Shown: positions 17,754 through 27,238 of the stretch, piece by piece
Numbering within the stretch: the first letter of the stretch is position 1
Layout: each line of letters opens with the position of its first letter
From: Phycisphaerae bacterium
Lineage (GTDB): Bacteria > Planctomycetota > Phycisphaerae > UBA1845 > UTPLA1
Direction of reading: 5' to 3'
Assembly (NCBI GenBank): GCA_023150615.1
Contig: JAKLKO010000009.1
Location: forward strand, 62,001-126,000
DNA length: 64,000 nucleotides
Notes under the pieces: model-generated
What the model saw: the letters and a program-made list of their open reading frames with translations, nothing else
Database searches by the model: none
Told to the model about the DNA's origin: nothing
Made by a program: the position numbers and the translations under genes

Positions 17754-20594
17754 TTACGGCTTCCAATCCGTGCCCGGGGCGGGCAGGACCTTGACCTTTT
17801 TTGTCCGGTTCGTCTTGCCGCAGGTTGCGATGACGGTGTAGTCGCCCGGCGGCACGAACTGCGTCTGTCCGAGCGACTCGTCGCTGCTGTAGATCCGCTG
17901 GTGCTTTTCGGCCTGCAAGTCCCACACGACGCGGTTGATTCCCGGTCGGCCCGGCCCCGTCAGCGATCGGACCATGACGCCCTTCGCGTTGTGGATCGAC
18001 AGTTTCACGCCGTCGGGGACGTAGTCGCGCAGCCAGTAGGCGATCTTCGCGCCCAGCGGCGGGTTCTTGGCGCGAAAGATCCGCTCGCTCCAGATGCCGC
18101 CGTAGTCGAGGTAGATCACCGGCTTGCCGGGCCGCACGTCGAAGAGGTGGAACTCGCTCGCGATCACGTCGGGCGTCAGTTGCGACAACGGCGACGCGTC
18201 GTCGAGGATGTAGATGGATCGGCCGTGCGTGCCGGCGACGAGATCGGTCTCGCGCGGGTGTTGCACGATGTCATCGACCGCGACGGTCGGGAGCGTGTCG
18301 CCGTTGAGGCGGACCCAGTGCGCGCCGCGGTCGATCGACACATACGCGGCCCGCTCCGTTCCGCAGTACAGCACGTTGCGATTGGCGATGTCCTCGCGAA
18401 CGACCTTGACGTGCGCGCCGGCGGGAAGGTCGCCGGTGATCGTCGTCCAGTTCTTTCCTCCGTCAGTCGTCATGACGATGTGCGGGTCCATGTCGTCGCT
18501 GCGGTGGCCGTCGAGGGCGACGTAGGCTGTGTCGCGCTCGTGGTGCGAGGGTTCGATCTTGCTGATGTACCGGCCGCCGGTCTGCGGGGGCGTGACGTCG
18601 GTCCAGTGTTTGCCGTCGTCGCGCGTCACGTGCACGCGGCCGTCGTCGGTGCCGGCCCAGAGCAGGCCGGCGGCGAGCGGCGATTCGGCGAGCGAGACGA
18701 CGGTGCCGTGGGTCTCGGCGTCGGTGCCGACGGTCTCGATCTTCTCGACGTCGCGGGTGGAGAGGTCCTCGCTGATCCGCTCGGCGTGATCGCCGCGCTG
18801 CGTGAGCTTGAAGACGTAGTTGCCGCCGACGTAGAGGGTCTTCGGATCGTGCGGGGAGATGAAGAACGGCGTGTTCCAGTTGAACCGGTAGCGCGGCTGG
18901 CCTTCCTTGGGCGCGGGCTTGATGCGCTTGCGCCGGCCGGTGTCGAGGTGCGCGCGGACGAGCTCGCCGCCCTGCGATTCGCAGTAGATGATGTTGGGGT
19001 CAAGCGGGTCGAAGGCAACGTGGAAGCCGTCGCCGCCGTAGATGAACTTCCAATCGGCGTTCGTGATACCGCCCGGTCCGCCGGGCTCCTCGTCGCCCAT
19101 GAGGGAGCTGGTCTGCCAGATGGTGGCGCTGGGTCCGATCCAGGTGCAATTGTCCTGGAGCCCACCGCCGACGCGGTAGGGATCGGACAGGTCGACGGCG
19201 ACGTTGTAGAACTCGCCGGCGGCGAGGTTGTTGAGGAAGTCCCACGTCGCGCCGCGGTCGTGCGAAAGATAGACGCCGCCGTCGGTGCCGAGCAGCATGT
19301 GATCGCGGTCGGCGGGGTCGATGACGAGAACGTGCAGGTCGCCGTGCGGCGTGCGTGCGCCGTCGGCGCGGAAGTGCCTTCCGCCGTCGTCGGAGACTGA
19401 CAGCCCGAAGCCGAGCAGGTAGATCCGCTGGTCATCCGTCGGATCGATGACGACCTTGGAGAAGTAGAACGGGCGGAAGTTGAGGTCGCTGACGCGCGTC
19501 CAGGTATCGCCGCCGTCGTCGGTGCGGAACAGCCCGCCGGCCTTCAGCCGCGGCTCGAACAGGTCTGGGCCCCAGCCGCCGATGTCCGACTCGATGACGG
19601 CGTAGAGCACCTTCGGGTTCTTCGCGTAGATGCCGAGGCCGATCCGGCCGGTCTGTGCGGGCAGTCCGCGGGTGAGCTCGGTCCAGGTCCTTCCGGCGTC
19701 GGTGGAGCGGTAGATGCCGCCGACCGGTCCGCCGCTGCGAAAGCTGTAGGCGGTGCGGCGGCGCATGTAGATCGCGGCGTAAACGATGTCGGGATTGTCG
19801 TGGTTGAGCCGGACGTCTATCGCGCCGGTGTCGGCGTCGAGCCGAAGGACGTGCGTCCAGTTCTTGCCGCCGTCGGTCGTCTTGTAGATGCCGCGCTGCG
19901 GATTCGGTCCCCACAGGTGCCCGAGCGCGGCGACGTAGCAGACGTCGGGATTGCGCGGATCAACCGCGAGCGCGGGGATGTCGTGCGTCTCGGCCAGGCC
20001 GAGGTGGGTCCAGCTCCCGCCGCCGTCGGTCGAACGATAGACGCCGTTGCCGTAGGAGGAACTGTTGCGGCCGTTGCCTTCGCCCGTGCCGACCCAGACG
20101 ATCTTGGCCTTGCCGCGTTCTTTCGGATCCGCTGGTTTGGCTTCGGCCGCCGGATCGGGTTTCTCATCCTTCCAGCCGGGCCAGTCGTCGGGCGCATCGC
20201 AGACGACGATGGAGCCGATCGACGCGGTGGCTTCCTTGTCAAAGACGGGCGTAAACGTCGTCCCGCGGTTGGTGGTCTTGAAGATCCCGCCCGTGCCGTG
20301 TGCGACGAAGAACGTCTTGGGGTTGCCCGGTGCGACGGCGATGTCGGCGACGCGTCCGCCCATATTCGCCGGGCCGATGCTGCGCCAGGCGAGCGCCTTC
20401 AAGTCGTCGGGCGTGAGCGTGCGCGGCGCAGCGGGCCGGGTCGACGTTGCCTCGGTCGACGCGGCGGCAACCGATTCCGGCCTTGCGGATTCCGGTGCGC
20501 GTTCCTCGGCGACGCCGGTCTCGGGGATGCAGCCGGTGGCGGCGATGGTGCAGGTCAGCAGCGCGAAGAGGAAGCGGGACAGCGGTCGGTTCAT
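17754..20594 (-). CDS. Secreted BNR/sortilin-type beta-propeller lipoprotein
   Basis: A 946-residue exported repeat protein. ATG 20594 (MNRPLSRFLF) is preferred to the TTG four codons upstream because GGAGG lies five bases before it. The signal peptide ends in a lipobox AATGC. The body is a series of BNR/Asp-box units of the form S-x-D-x-G-x-x-W (YRSTDAGRTWTEL, FRTDDGGDTWTRV, YLSHDRGATWDFL), giving one or two large beta-propellers (Vps10/sortilin-like). A short C-terminal beta domain may be an extracellular sorting or FlgD-like module. It likely binds or processes carbohydrate or peptide outside the cell; the substrate is unknown. Confidence 0.8.
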   Translation of the reverse strand: MNRPLSRFLFALLTCTIAATGCIPETGVAEERAPESARPESVAAASTEATSTRPAAPRTLTPDDLKALAWRSIGPANMGGRVADIAVAPGNPKTFFVAHGTGGIFKTTNRGTTFTPVFDKEATASIGSIVVCDAPDDWPGWKDEKPDPAAEAKPADPKERGKAKIVWVGTGEGNGRNSSSYGNGVYRSTDGGGSWTHLGLAETHDIPALAVDPRNPDVCYVAALGHLWGPNPQRGIYKTTDGGKNWTHVLRLDADTGAIDVRLNHDNPDIVYAAIYMRRRTAYSFRSGGPVGGIYRSTDAGRTWTELTRGLPAQTGRIGLGIYAKNPKVLYAVIESDIGGWGPDLFEPRLKAGGLFRTDDGGDTWTRVSDLNFRPFYFSKVVIDPTDDQRIYLLGFGLSVSDDGGRHFRADGARTPHGDLHVLVIDPADRDHMLLGTDGGVYLSHDRGATWDFLNNLAAGEFYNVAVDLSDPYRVGGGLQDNCTWIGPSATIWQTSSLMGDEEPGGPGGITNADWKFIYGGDGFHVAFDPLDPNIIYCESQGGELVRAHLDTGRRKRIKPAPKEGQPRYRFNWNTPFFISPHDPKTLYVGGNYVFKLTQRGDHAERISEDLSTRDVEKIETVGTDAETHGTVVSLAESPLAAGLLWAGTDDGRVHVTRDDGKHWTDVTPPQTGGRYISKIEPSHHERDTAYVALDGHRSDDMDPHIVMTTDGGKNWTTITGDLPAGAHVKVVREDIANRNVLYCGTERAAYVSIDRGAHWVRLNGDTLPTVAVDDIVQHPRETDLVAGTHGRSIYILDDASPLSQLTPDVIASEFHLFDVRPGKPVIYLDYGGIWSERIFRAKNPPLGAKIAYWLRDYVPDGVKLSIHNAKGVMVRSLTGPGRPGINRVVWDLQAEKHQRIYSSDESLGQTQFVPPGDYTVIATCGKTNRTKKVKVLPAPGTDWKP

Positions 20595-20750
20595 TTCAGC
20601 CTCCAAAGGGCAGACGGTCTCCAGGCTCGGTGGGTCGATGGTAGTCGCTCGATTGATGCGACGGTAGGGCCGCCGGCGTCGGCGCGCAACGACGGCCGAG
20701 CGGAGTCGCCCGGCCGTCGGTCGAGGCGTCGTGGTATGCGTCGCCGCGCG

Positions 20751-22424
20751 TTACGGGATGACGAGATCGACGAACGGATCAACGTCGAGGCCGTTGGTGT
20801 TCCCATCGCCATTGACGTTGGCGCGGGCGAGGCGGCCTGGATCGAGGTCGAGTCCGGTCAACACGTTGACGAAAATCGGCACGTCGTTGAGGTCGACGTC
20901 GCAGTCGGCGTCCATGTCGCCCGGCCCGGGAAGGTTGACGGTCAGCGCGGCGGCGGTGGTGAAGACCGTGTTGCACGTATCCTGGATGACGCAGCGGTAG
21001 TTCCCGGCATCGGCGGGCTGGACGTTGTTGAGCGTGAGCGTCGGGCTGTTGGGAGCGCCGATGGAGACGTTGTTCCTCTGCCAGGTGTAAGTGGTTGAGC
21101 CGACGTTGCCGGTGACGGCGCAGGAGAACATGGCCGTGCCGCCCTGACAGACGGACTGCGGCGAGGGGTTGCTGCTGACGGCGATGGTGCAGTTGGGGAT
21201 GATCTTAAAGACTTCGCCGCAGGTCGTTCCGCACTGCTCGACGATGTAAAGCTCGCCCGCGCCGTCCTCGCCGAAGGAGACGATGTTCGAGATCGTGGTC
21301 GCGCCGGGCGGATCGAGCTCGGTCGTGCGGTTGATGACGTTGGTGACGTTGACGCCGTCGTAATAGAACGACGTGATCTGGGCGCTGCAGTAGTCGGCGT
21401 AGAAATAGGTGCCTTGCAGGTCGGGGATCGCGTTACCGCGATAGACGTAGCCGCCGGTGATCGAGCAGGGGCTCGGCACGCCGTTGGCGTATTCGTGGAT
21501 CGGATTGGTGAACCCCGCGCCGGCGCAGGAGCAGCCGACGGTGGCGCAGGTCGAGCAGTGATTGCCCTCACGGCAGTCCCAGCCGTAGTTCCGGGCGGTC
21601 GTGACCGAGGCGGGCTGGAAGTTGATTTCCTCCCATGAGTCCTGGCCGACGTCGGCGATGTAGAGATCGCCCGTGAGGCGGTCGAAGGCGTTGCGCCACG
21701 GGTTGCGTACGCCGTAGGCCCAGATCTCGTCGTCGCCGGTGACGCCGACGAAGGGATTGGTCGGCGGAATGGCGTAGAAGCGCGTCGCGTCACCGGGGAA
21801 GTCGTCGCTGTTGATGTCGATGCGCAGTATCTTGCCGAGCAGTTGGTTCGTGATGTCCTGAGCGCGTTCGCCCGTGTCGCAGGCATCTCCGCCGTCGCCG
21901 AACGCAAGGTAGAGGTATCCGTCGTTCGGGCCGAAAGCCAACCAGCCGCCGTTGTGGTTTCCAAACGGCTGGACGATGGTCAGGATCTGCAGGGCACTGG
22001 CACTGTCGGCAATGTCCGGGTTGCCCGAGACGGTGTAACGCGCGACCACGCTGTTGCCCGAGTTGTTGATGTAGTTCACGTAGAAAAAGCCGTTCGCGGC
22101 GTAGTTGGGATGAAACGCCAGCCCGAGCATGCCGCGCTCGTCGTTGTTGCTTGTCGGCGTCCAGACGATGGCGTCGATGTCGAGGAAGGCGGTCGCGTTC
22201 ACGATGTCCGTCGCGAGATTGAGGATGCGGATGGCGCCGCGCTTTTCGACGATGAACAGACGGCTCGTGTCGCCCGGCGGCGCGCAGACGAACAGCGGCC
22301 GATTGAGCGTGGCGCCCGCGGCGACCTCAACGGTCGCCAGTGGCGTGGCCGCCCGAACCGGCAGGCATGTGAGTCCCAGAACCAGGCTGACCAGACAAGT
22401 CGCGGCGACGGGCCGACAAGGCAT
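20751..22424 (-). CDS. PQQ-type sugar dehydrogenase with Ig-like and dockerin-like domains
   Basis: A 557-residue secreted protein with a signal peptide ending at VRAA. Residues about 30-400 form a soluble glucose/sorbosone dehydrogenase propeller: GMLGLAFHPNY, FGNHNGGWLAFGPND, AYGVRNPWRNAFD and DVGQDSWEEIN, normally PQQ-dependent aldose oxidation in the periplasm. Extra Cys-rich loops occur (CSTCATVGCSC). Residues about 405-490 are an Ig-like domain (YTWQRNNVSIG, AGNYRCVI). The end has two dockerin-type segments, DMDADCDVDLNDVPIF and NVNGDGNTNGLDVDPFVD, which in planctomycetes probably mediate surface attachment. It is transcribed toward the BNR gene but separated by about 150 bp. Confidence 0.85.
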   Translation of the reverse strand: MPCRPVAATCLVSLVLGLTCLPVRAATPLATVEVAAGATLNRPLFVCAPPGDTSRLFIVEKRGAIRILNLATDIVNATAFLDIDAIVWTPTSNNDERGMLGLAFHPNYAANGFFYVNYINNSGNSVVARYTVSGNPDIADSASALQILTIVQPFGNHNGGWLAFGPNDGYLYLAFGDGGDACDTGERAQDITNQLLGKILRIDINSDDFPGDATRFYAIPPTNPFVGVTGDDEIWAYGVRNPWRNAFDRLTGDLYIADVGQDSWEEINFQPASVTTARNYGWDCREGNHCSTCATVGCSCAGAGFTNPIHEYANGVPSPCSITGGYVYRGNAIPDLQGTYFYADYCSAQITSFYYDGVNVTNVINRTTELDPPGATTISNIVSFGEDGAGELYIVEQCGTTCGEVFKIIPNCTIAVSSNPSPQSVCQGGTAMFSCAVTGNVGSTTYTWQRNNVSIGAPNSPTLTLNNVQPADAGNYRCVIQDTCNTVFTTAAALTVNLPGPGDMDADCDVDLNDVPIFVNVLTGLDLDPGRLARANVNGDGNTNGLDVDPFVDLVIP

Positions 22425-22654
22425 GACAAAACTCCTCCTCCCGGTGTTCCCGGGTTGATGCGGCGCGTACGGGGCAGGTCCCCTCCGAATACGAGCCGCG
22501 ATGAAGGCCGGCTCCTGGATTCGCGTCGTAAACGGTTCGGCACCGCGCAGCCCAATGCCGCCGGTCGCGGCCGCGGTGGGTCGGGAAACGCAACGACCGT
22601 TCCATTTTACAACGGTCGGGCGTTCGAGACAATGCGTTCGAGGGTCCGAGATTC

Positions 22655-23575
22655 GTGGCGCAACTGACTGAATACCTCCGCCCGGACGTGATCGCCAAGG
22701 TCCGCCGCCTGGATCTGCGGGCGCGGTTCATCGTCGACGGGTTCTACGCCGGTCTGCACGCCTCGCCGTATCACGGGTTCAGCGTCGAGTTTTCGGAGCA
22801 CCGCAAGTACGAACCGGGCGACGAGTTGCGGACGATCGACTGGAACGTGTACGGCAAGACCGACCGCTTGTACGTGAAGAAGTACCGCGCGGAGACGAAC
22901 CTGACGGCGCACCTGCTGCTCGATACGTCGGGCAGCATGGCGTATCCCGTCGAGGCCGATCTGGAGCCGGGGGCGTCGCCGCGGATGACGAAGTTCGACT
23001 ATGCGGCCTGTCTGGCCGCGGCGCTGGCGTATCTGATGCTCGATCAGCAGGACGCCGTGGGCCTGGCTCTGGTAGGCGGGGACGACCGCGCGATGATCCC
23101 GGCGCGGAGCCGTCGGACGCAGCTCACGCACGTGCTGGCGCGGTTGGCGCGGGCGAAGGCGGGAGGGGTGACGACGCTGGCGGACGATCTCGAGGCCTTC
23201 GCGCGGCGACTGCGGCGGCGCGGACTCGTCATCGTCTTCAGCGACCTGCTGTGCGATCCCGTGCCGGTGCAGCGGGCACTGCGGCGGCTGCGCTTCGCCG
23301 GGCAGGACGCCATCGTCTTCTGCGTGCTGGACGCGGCTGAGGCGCACTTCCCGTTCCGCGGGCCAACGCGTTTCGAAGATCCGGAGACCGGCGGGTCGGT
23401 GACGGCGGATGCCGAGGCGTTTCGCGAGGGCTACCTGCGCGCGGTCGAGGAGTTTCATCAGTCGTATCGGGACGCACTGGCGGGCTTCCGCGCGGAGCTG
23501 GTTTGCGTCGACACGTCGATGTCGTTCGACCAGGCGTTGGCACGGTTCCTGACGGCGCGGAAGCGGCGGTTCTAG
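22655..23575 (+). CDS. DUF58 domain protein with vWA-like fold
   Basis: A 306-residue protein started at GTG 22655. It shows the DUF58 core: the entry motif HRKYEPGDELRTIDWNVYGK and the MIDAS-like LLLDTSGSMAYP near residue 90. Family members are usually encoded next to a MoxR AAA ATPase and von Willebrand proteins; no such partner is adjacent here, so it stands alone. A chaperone-like role in envelope or enzyme maturation is the general expectation. It is divergent from the sugar dehydrogenase gene. Confidence 0.88.
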   Translation: MAQLTEYLRPDVIAKVRRLDLRARFIVDGFYAGLHASPYHGFSVEFSEHRKYEPGDELRTIDWNVYGKTDRLYVKKYRAETNLTAHLLLDTSGSMAYPVEADLEPGASPRMTKFDYAACLAAALAYLMLDQQDAVGLALVGGDDRAMIPARSRRTQLTHVLARLARAKAGGVTTLADDLEAFARRLRRRGLVIVFSDLLCDPVPVQRALRRLRFAGQDAIVFCVLDAAEAHFPFRGPTRFEDPETGGSVTADAEAFREGYLRAVEEFHQSYRDALAGFRAELVCVDTSMSFDQALARFLTARKRRF

Positions 23576-23646
23576 CGGCGCGACGATGATACGATCGCGC
23601 CGGTGGGGTCACGCGGCGCGGGTGTATGGACGTGGCGGCAGGCGGA

Positions 23647-23844
23647 CTAGAGAAGGCGCGGCGCGGTCACGATGCCGTAGTTCTTGACCTCGGCATCCGA
23701 CAGCGGGCTGAGCCCGATCTCGCGGAGTTCGCGGTCGATCCACGCCCGCTGGGTGAGCCGCGCCCCCGTCTCCTCCCAGCTGATCTTCGCGCGGGTAATG
23801 ATCTCGTGGCGAGATTTGCCTTCCGTTGCAAGCTCCCGAAACAT
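23647..23844 (-). CDS. Small hypothetical protein
   Basis: A candidate 65-residue protein (MFRELATEGKSRHEII ... GIVTAPRLL). Its residue composition is balanced and helical, unlike the arginine-rich readings of the other frames here. The frame stays open 15 codons upstream to 23889, but that part is Gly/Arg-rich. The ribosome binding site is weak (GGGGAC). No family is recognised. It is convergent with the DUF58 gene. Confidence 0.4.
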   Translation of the reverse strand: MFRELATEGKSRHEIITRAKISWEETGARLTQRAWIDRELREIGLSPLSDAEVKNYGIVTAPRLL

Positions 23845-24180
23845 GAATGGTCCCCATCGTGGCCCGCCGCGACGCCTGCCCCCGGACAATCCGGAATCTC
23901 TACATGTCAGGCGGTGCGGACGATCGACGTCGATCGACTCCAGGTCAGGTCACGATACTGTGGTTGATGAGCAGTCTCAGACCGCGGCCGTCGAAAGGGA
24001 GCCGGGTCCTGATTATCAATTCGGTACTTTAGCATACTCGATTCAAGAAAAAACTCAAGTCCCCCCGCGCGGATTTCCCCGAATCGCAAGCCCGCTTGTG
24101 AAAAGTACGGGATTCGATCGCCCCGCCGCAGCCGGTCGTCGTTTCGCCGCCGGCGGCAACGACCTACAATCGCCGCCCGC
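23845..24180. other. Intergenic region upstream of mutL
   Basis: No gene seen. The stretch 24016-24060 is clearly more AT-rich than its surroundings (TTCGGTACTTTAGCATACTC and an A-run after it) and is a likely promoter area for mutL and/or the small minus-strand gene. No single promoter can be named with confidence. Confidence 0.4.
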
Positions 24181-26049
24181 ATGTCGAACATCCGACGACT
24201 CGATCCCGACCTGGTGAACAAGATCGCGGCCGGCGAGGTCATTGAACGTCCCGCCTCGGTCGTCAAGGAGTTGATCGAGAATTCGCTCGACGCCGGGGCG
24301 CGGCGGATCGAGATCGAGCTGGTTGACGGCGGTGCGTCGCTGATCCGCGTTACGGACGACGGCGCGGGCATTGCGGCCGACGAGCTACCGCTGGCCGTCG
24401 CGCCGCATGCGACGAGCAAGATCGCGACGGTCGAGGACCTGATGCGCGTGGAGACGATGGGCTTTCGCGGCGAGGCGCTGGCGAGCATCGCATCGGTGTC
24501 GCACGTGCGGGTCGTCTCGCGCCCGAACGGCGTCGAGGCCGGCGCGGAGCTGTCGGTGGTCGACGGGCGCGTCGAGGGTCCGCACCCGTGCGCGGCACCG
24601 GTGGGCACGACGGTGGACGTCCGCAATCTGTTCTACAACGTGCCTGCACGGCGGAAGTTTCTTCGCGGCGCGGGGACGGAGGCGGCGCACGTCACCGAGC
24701 AGATCGCGCGCGTCGCGCTGGCGTGTCCGAACGTGGCGTTGCGGCAATCGCATCAGGGGCGCGTGCTGCGGCACCTGCCGGCCAGCGCCGATCGCCGCGC
24801 GCGGATCGCCGACTTCTACGGCCCCGAGCTGGCGGCCGACCTGATCCCGCTGCGCCGCCAGGAGCGCGGGCTGCTGCTGGAAGGCTGGCTTGCGCCGCCG
24901 GCGTCGGCGCGCGTCACGCCGAAGTGGCAGTACGTCTTCCTGAACGGCCGGTACATCGCGGATCGCTTCGTGCGTTACGCGGTGCGCGAGGCGTTCCGCG
25001 GGCTGATCGAGCCGAGCCGGCACCCGGTCGTGTTCCTGTTCCTCGCGACGGATCCGCAGGCCTTCGACGTCAACGTGCATCCGACGAAGATCGAGGTCCG
25101 CTGGCGCGACGCCGGCCTCGTGCAATCGCAGGTCCTGGCCGTGCTGCGAGAGACGCTGCTGTCGCGCGACCTGACCCCGGCGCTGCGGCCTTCCATGCCG
25201 GCGCCGCAGGCGCTTCCGCCGCGGCAGGAAGCGGTGCGCGAGGCGATTGCCGACTATTTGCGTCGTGCAACGCCGACGCTCCGCGGCGCGGCGTCGCTCG
25301 ACGTGGCGACGGGTCCGGGCGCTGCGGGCGAATCGGGTTTGCCACCAGCGGCCGTGTCGGGCGATCGGTCGTCCGTGCCGGCGACGGCCCCGTCGCCGGA
25401 CGTTTCAGCGCCGGCGCAACCGGTTGATTCTGCGCCGGCGGCGCCGGCCGGCGACGGGCGCTGGATCGACGCCGGCCCATCGGCGGCGCTTCAGTTTCAC
25501 AACACCTATCTCGTCGCCGAGTCGTCGGACGGGTTGATCATCATCGATCAGCATGCGCTGCACGAGCGCGTTCTGTACGAGCAATTCCGCGAGCGGCTCG
25601 TGTCCGGGCCGCTGGAATCGCAGCGATTGCTCATTCCGGAGACAGTCGAGGTCTCCTCAGAACAGATGTCGGCCGCCGAGCAGCATCGCGGGCTGTTCGC
25701 GCGGCTCGGCGTCGAGCTGGACGCCTTCGGACCAAACGTGCTGGCCGTGCAGGCGTTTCCCGTGGCGCTGTCGCGGATGAACGTGGCGGAGTTCGTGCGC
25801 GATGCGCTGGACCGTCTCGTCGAGCCCGGCCAGCAGGAGCATCCGGAGACGCTCATTCACGCGCTTCTCGACATGATGGCTTGCAAGGCGGCGGTGAAGG
25901 CGGGCGATCCGCTGAGCGCCGAGGAAATCCAGTCGCTCCTGGCGCAGCGGCACCTCGTGGATCGCAGCAGCAATTGTCCGCACGGGCGGCCGACGACGCT
26001 CCGCCTGACGATTCACGATCTCGAGCGCCAGTTCAAGCGGAGCACGTGA
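24181..26049 (+). CDS. mutL: DNA mismatch repair protein MutL (endonuclease type)
   Basis: MutL links mismatch recognition by MutS to strand removal. The 622-residue protein has the GHKL ATPase motifs NKIAAGEVIERP, DDGAGI and GFRGEALASIASV, then LFYNVPARRKFL. A Pro/Ala-rich linker (about residues 335-420) joins the C-terminal dimerisation domain. That domain carries DQHALHERVLYE (from D456), the DQHA-x2-E-x4-E metal site, plus DMMACKAAVKAGD and CPHGRPT near the end. So this is a nicking MutL, as expected where there is no MutH. It appears monocistronic; mutS is not in the window. Confidence 0.96.
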   Translation: MSNIRRLDPDLVNKIAAGEVIERPASVVKELIENSLDAGARRIEIELVDGGASLIRVTDDGAGIAADELPLAVAPHATSKIATVEDLMRVETMGFRGEALASIASVSHVRVVSRPNGVEAGAELSVVDGRVEGPHPCAAPVGTTVDVRNLFYNVPARRKFLRGAGTEAAHVTEQIARVALACPNVALRQSHQGRVLRHLPASADRRARIADFYGPELAADLIPLRRQERGLLLEGWLAPPASARVTPKWQYVFLNGRYIADRFVRYAVREAFRGLIEPSRHPVVFLFLATDPQAFDVNVHPTKIEVRWRDAGLVQSQVLAVLRETLLSRDLTPALRPSMPAPQALPPRQEAVREAIADYLRRATPTLRGAASLDVATGPGAAGESGLPPAAVSGDRSSVPATAPSPDVSAPAQPVDSAPAAPAGDGRWIDAGPSAALQFHNTYLVAESSDGLIIIDQHALHERVLYEQFRERLVSGPLESQRLLIPETVEVSSEQMSAAEQHRGLFARLGVELDAFGPNVLAVQAFPVALSRMNVAEFVRDALDRLVEPGQQEHPETLIHALLDMMACKAAVKAGDPLSAEEIQSLLAQRHLVDRSSNCPHGRPTTLRLTIHDLERQFKRST

Positions 26050-26102
26050 CCCACGCACGATCGCGGCGCGGAGCGCATCGCGCTCGCGTCGGGGTCATCG
26101 CG

Positions 26103-26855
26103 TCATTTCGCACCACGAATGCGGCGCGCCGCACGCCGGCGGAGCACGGACACGAATCCGCCGGCCAGAATCAGGCCCGTCGCCGGCTCGGGCATGTGGG
26201 GTTCGCTCAGGCTCGTTCCGTACTGGAAGACCGGTCCGGTGATGCGCGATGAAGGATCAAACCCCTCCGGTAGTCCGGAGAGCGTGAACACCACCGTGTT
26301 TCTGACGAGGGCATTGCTGCCGGTCACGGGCGTGTTCCCGGTTGCCGGATCGTCGCCGAACGACGTGATGCCGTACTGGAGGCCGTTGACCGAGGCGGGG
26401 CCCTGGAGGTTGTTTCCCGGGAACAGGTCGGACGGCCCGAAGAGACCGAATCCGGCCGAGCCGATGCCATAGACCTGCCCCGCCGGAGCACCGACGAGGC
26501 CGGCCCGGTACGCCCATTCCCCGCCGACCGAGTTGCCCGGGTCGGTCGGACCGAAGAGCACGCTTGAGTCGGCCGACACGACGGCGCTGACCGGTGTCAG
26601 CGCCAACGCCGGCTCGGCGACGTCGAAAAAGACGGCGGTAAGTACGTCGCTCGGGACGAGGACGTCGTAGACGGACGTGTTGGAAAGCGTCACGACGAGG
26701 TTCGTGCCGACGGCGTCGAATTCGACGGAGGCGGCCAGATTGCCACTGGAATCGGTGAAGAGCAGCGGCGCGGCGTTCGCGCGATTCGCGCCGAGGAATC
26801 CGCACAACGCGAACAGCGAACAGACGACACAGCCCTTGCGAGCGAGCGACGACAT
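26103..26855 (-). CDS. PEP-CTERM sorting domain protein
   Basis: A 250-residue exported protein. ATG 26855 follows AGGGGG at good spacing; the open frame extends upstream but is not needed. A signal peptide ends near ANAAP (about residue 29). The mature part is a beta-rich domain of unknown role. The C-terminus is a PEP-CTERM signal: MPEPATG, a hydrophobic segment and a basic RRRAARR tail, which an exosortase system recognises for cleavage and surface display. No exosortase is in the window. It is convergent with mutL. Confidence 0.88.
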   Translation of the reverse strand: MSSLARKGCVVCSLFALCGFLGANRANAAPLLFTDSSGNLAASVEFDAVGTNLVVTLSNTSVYDVLVPSDVLTAVFFDVAEPALALTPVSAVVSADSSVLFGPTDPGNSVGGEWAYRAGLVGAPAGQVYGIGSAGFGLFGPSDLFPGNNLQGPASVNGLQYGITSFGDDPATGNTPVTGSNALVRNTVVFTLSGLPEGFDPSSRITGPVFQYGTSLSEPHMPEPATGLILAGGFVSVLRRRAARRIRGAK

Positions 26856-27238
26856 GCACCATCCCCCTGAACTGGACAAACACCCCTCGCCCCGCGGATC
26901 GTCCGCGGGCCGAGTAGCTGCCTTCCCCAGAATTGGCTTCCTGTTTCCCCGATCGCCCGGCCTGCGAGATACCGGGAGATTCAACCTGAGACGCTTGACC
27001 CCGGCGCCTCGTGTCTGCTTCTTTCCCCCGCGAATGGGGACCCTTCGCGTATGATGGAAGGGTACTAAGTATTTAACTTCTGATCGGCCGGAATCAAGTC
27101 GGAAAATCGGATTCCGAGCACTTCGCAAGCGTCCCAGTAGCGTTTCGCCGGTCGGAAATCCCGGTTCCGGCGATTATCGCCGCCGGTCCGACTGCGGCGT
27201 CGTGCCGCGGGTGCGGACCTCCGATTCGCCGGGCCGAA
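26856..27238. promoter_or_regulatory. Leader of the PEP-CTERM gene with inverted repeats
   Basis: This gap of about 380 bases separates two minus-strand genes. It holds CGCGAA/TTCGCG as an inverted repeat with a nine-base spacer (27029-27049) and a hairpin CCGCGGATCGTCCGCGG near 26891. An AT-richer patch follows (about 27062-27080, TACTAAGTATTTAACTTC). The AT patch may hold the PEP-CTERM promoter and the inverted repeat an operator. No terminator with a T-run for the upstream radical-SAM-like gene is visible. Confidence 0.35.

Noticed and set aside
17901..19400. A 499-codon plus-strand frame opposite the BNR gene
   Set aside because: Val/Asp/Gly-rich composition with no motif; the minus strand carries clear BNR repeats in the same place.
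24181..26049. Frameshift or truncation in mutL because of the long Ala/Pro stretch
   Set aside because: The frame is continuous and both N- and C-terminal domains have all motifs; the stretch is the normal flexible linker.
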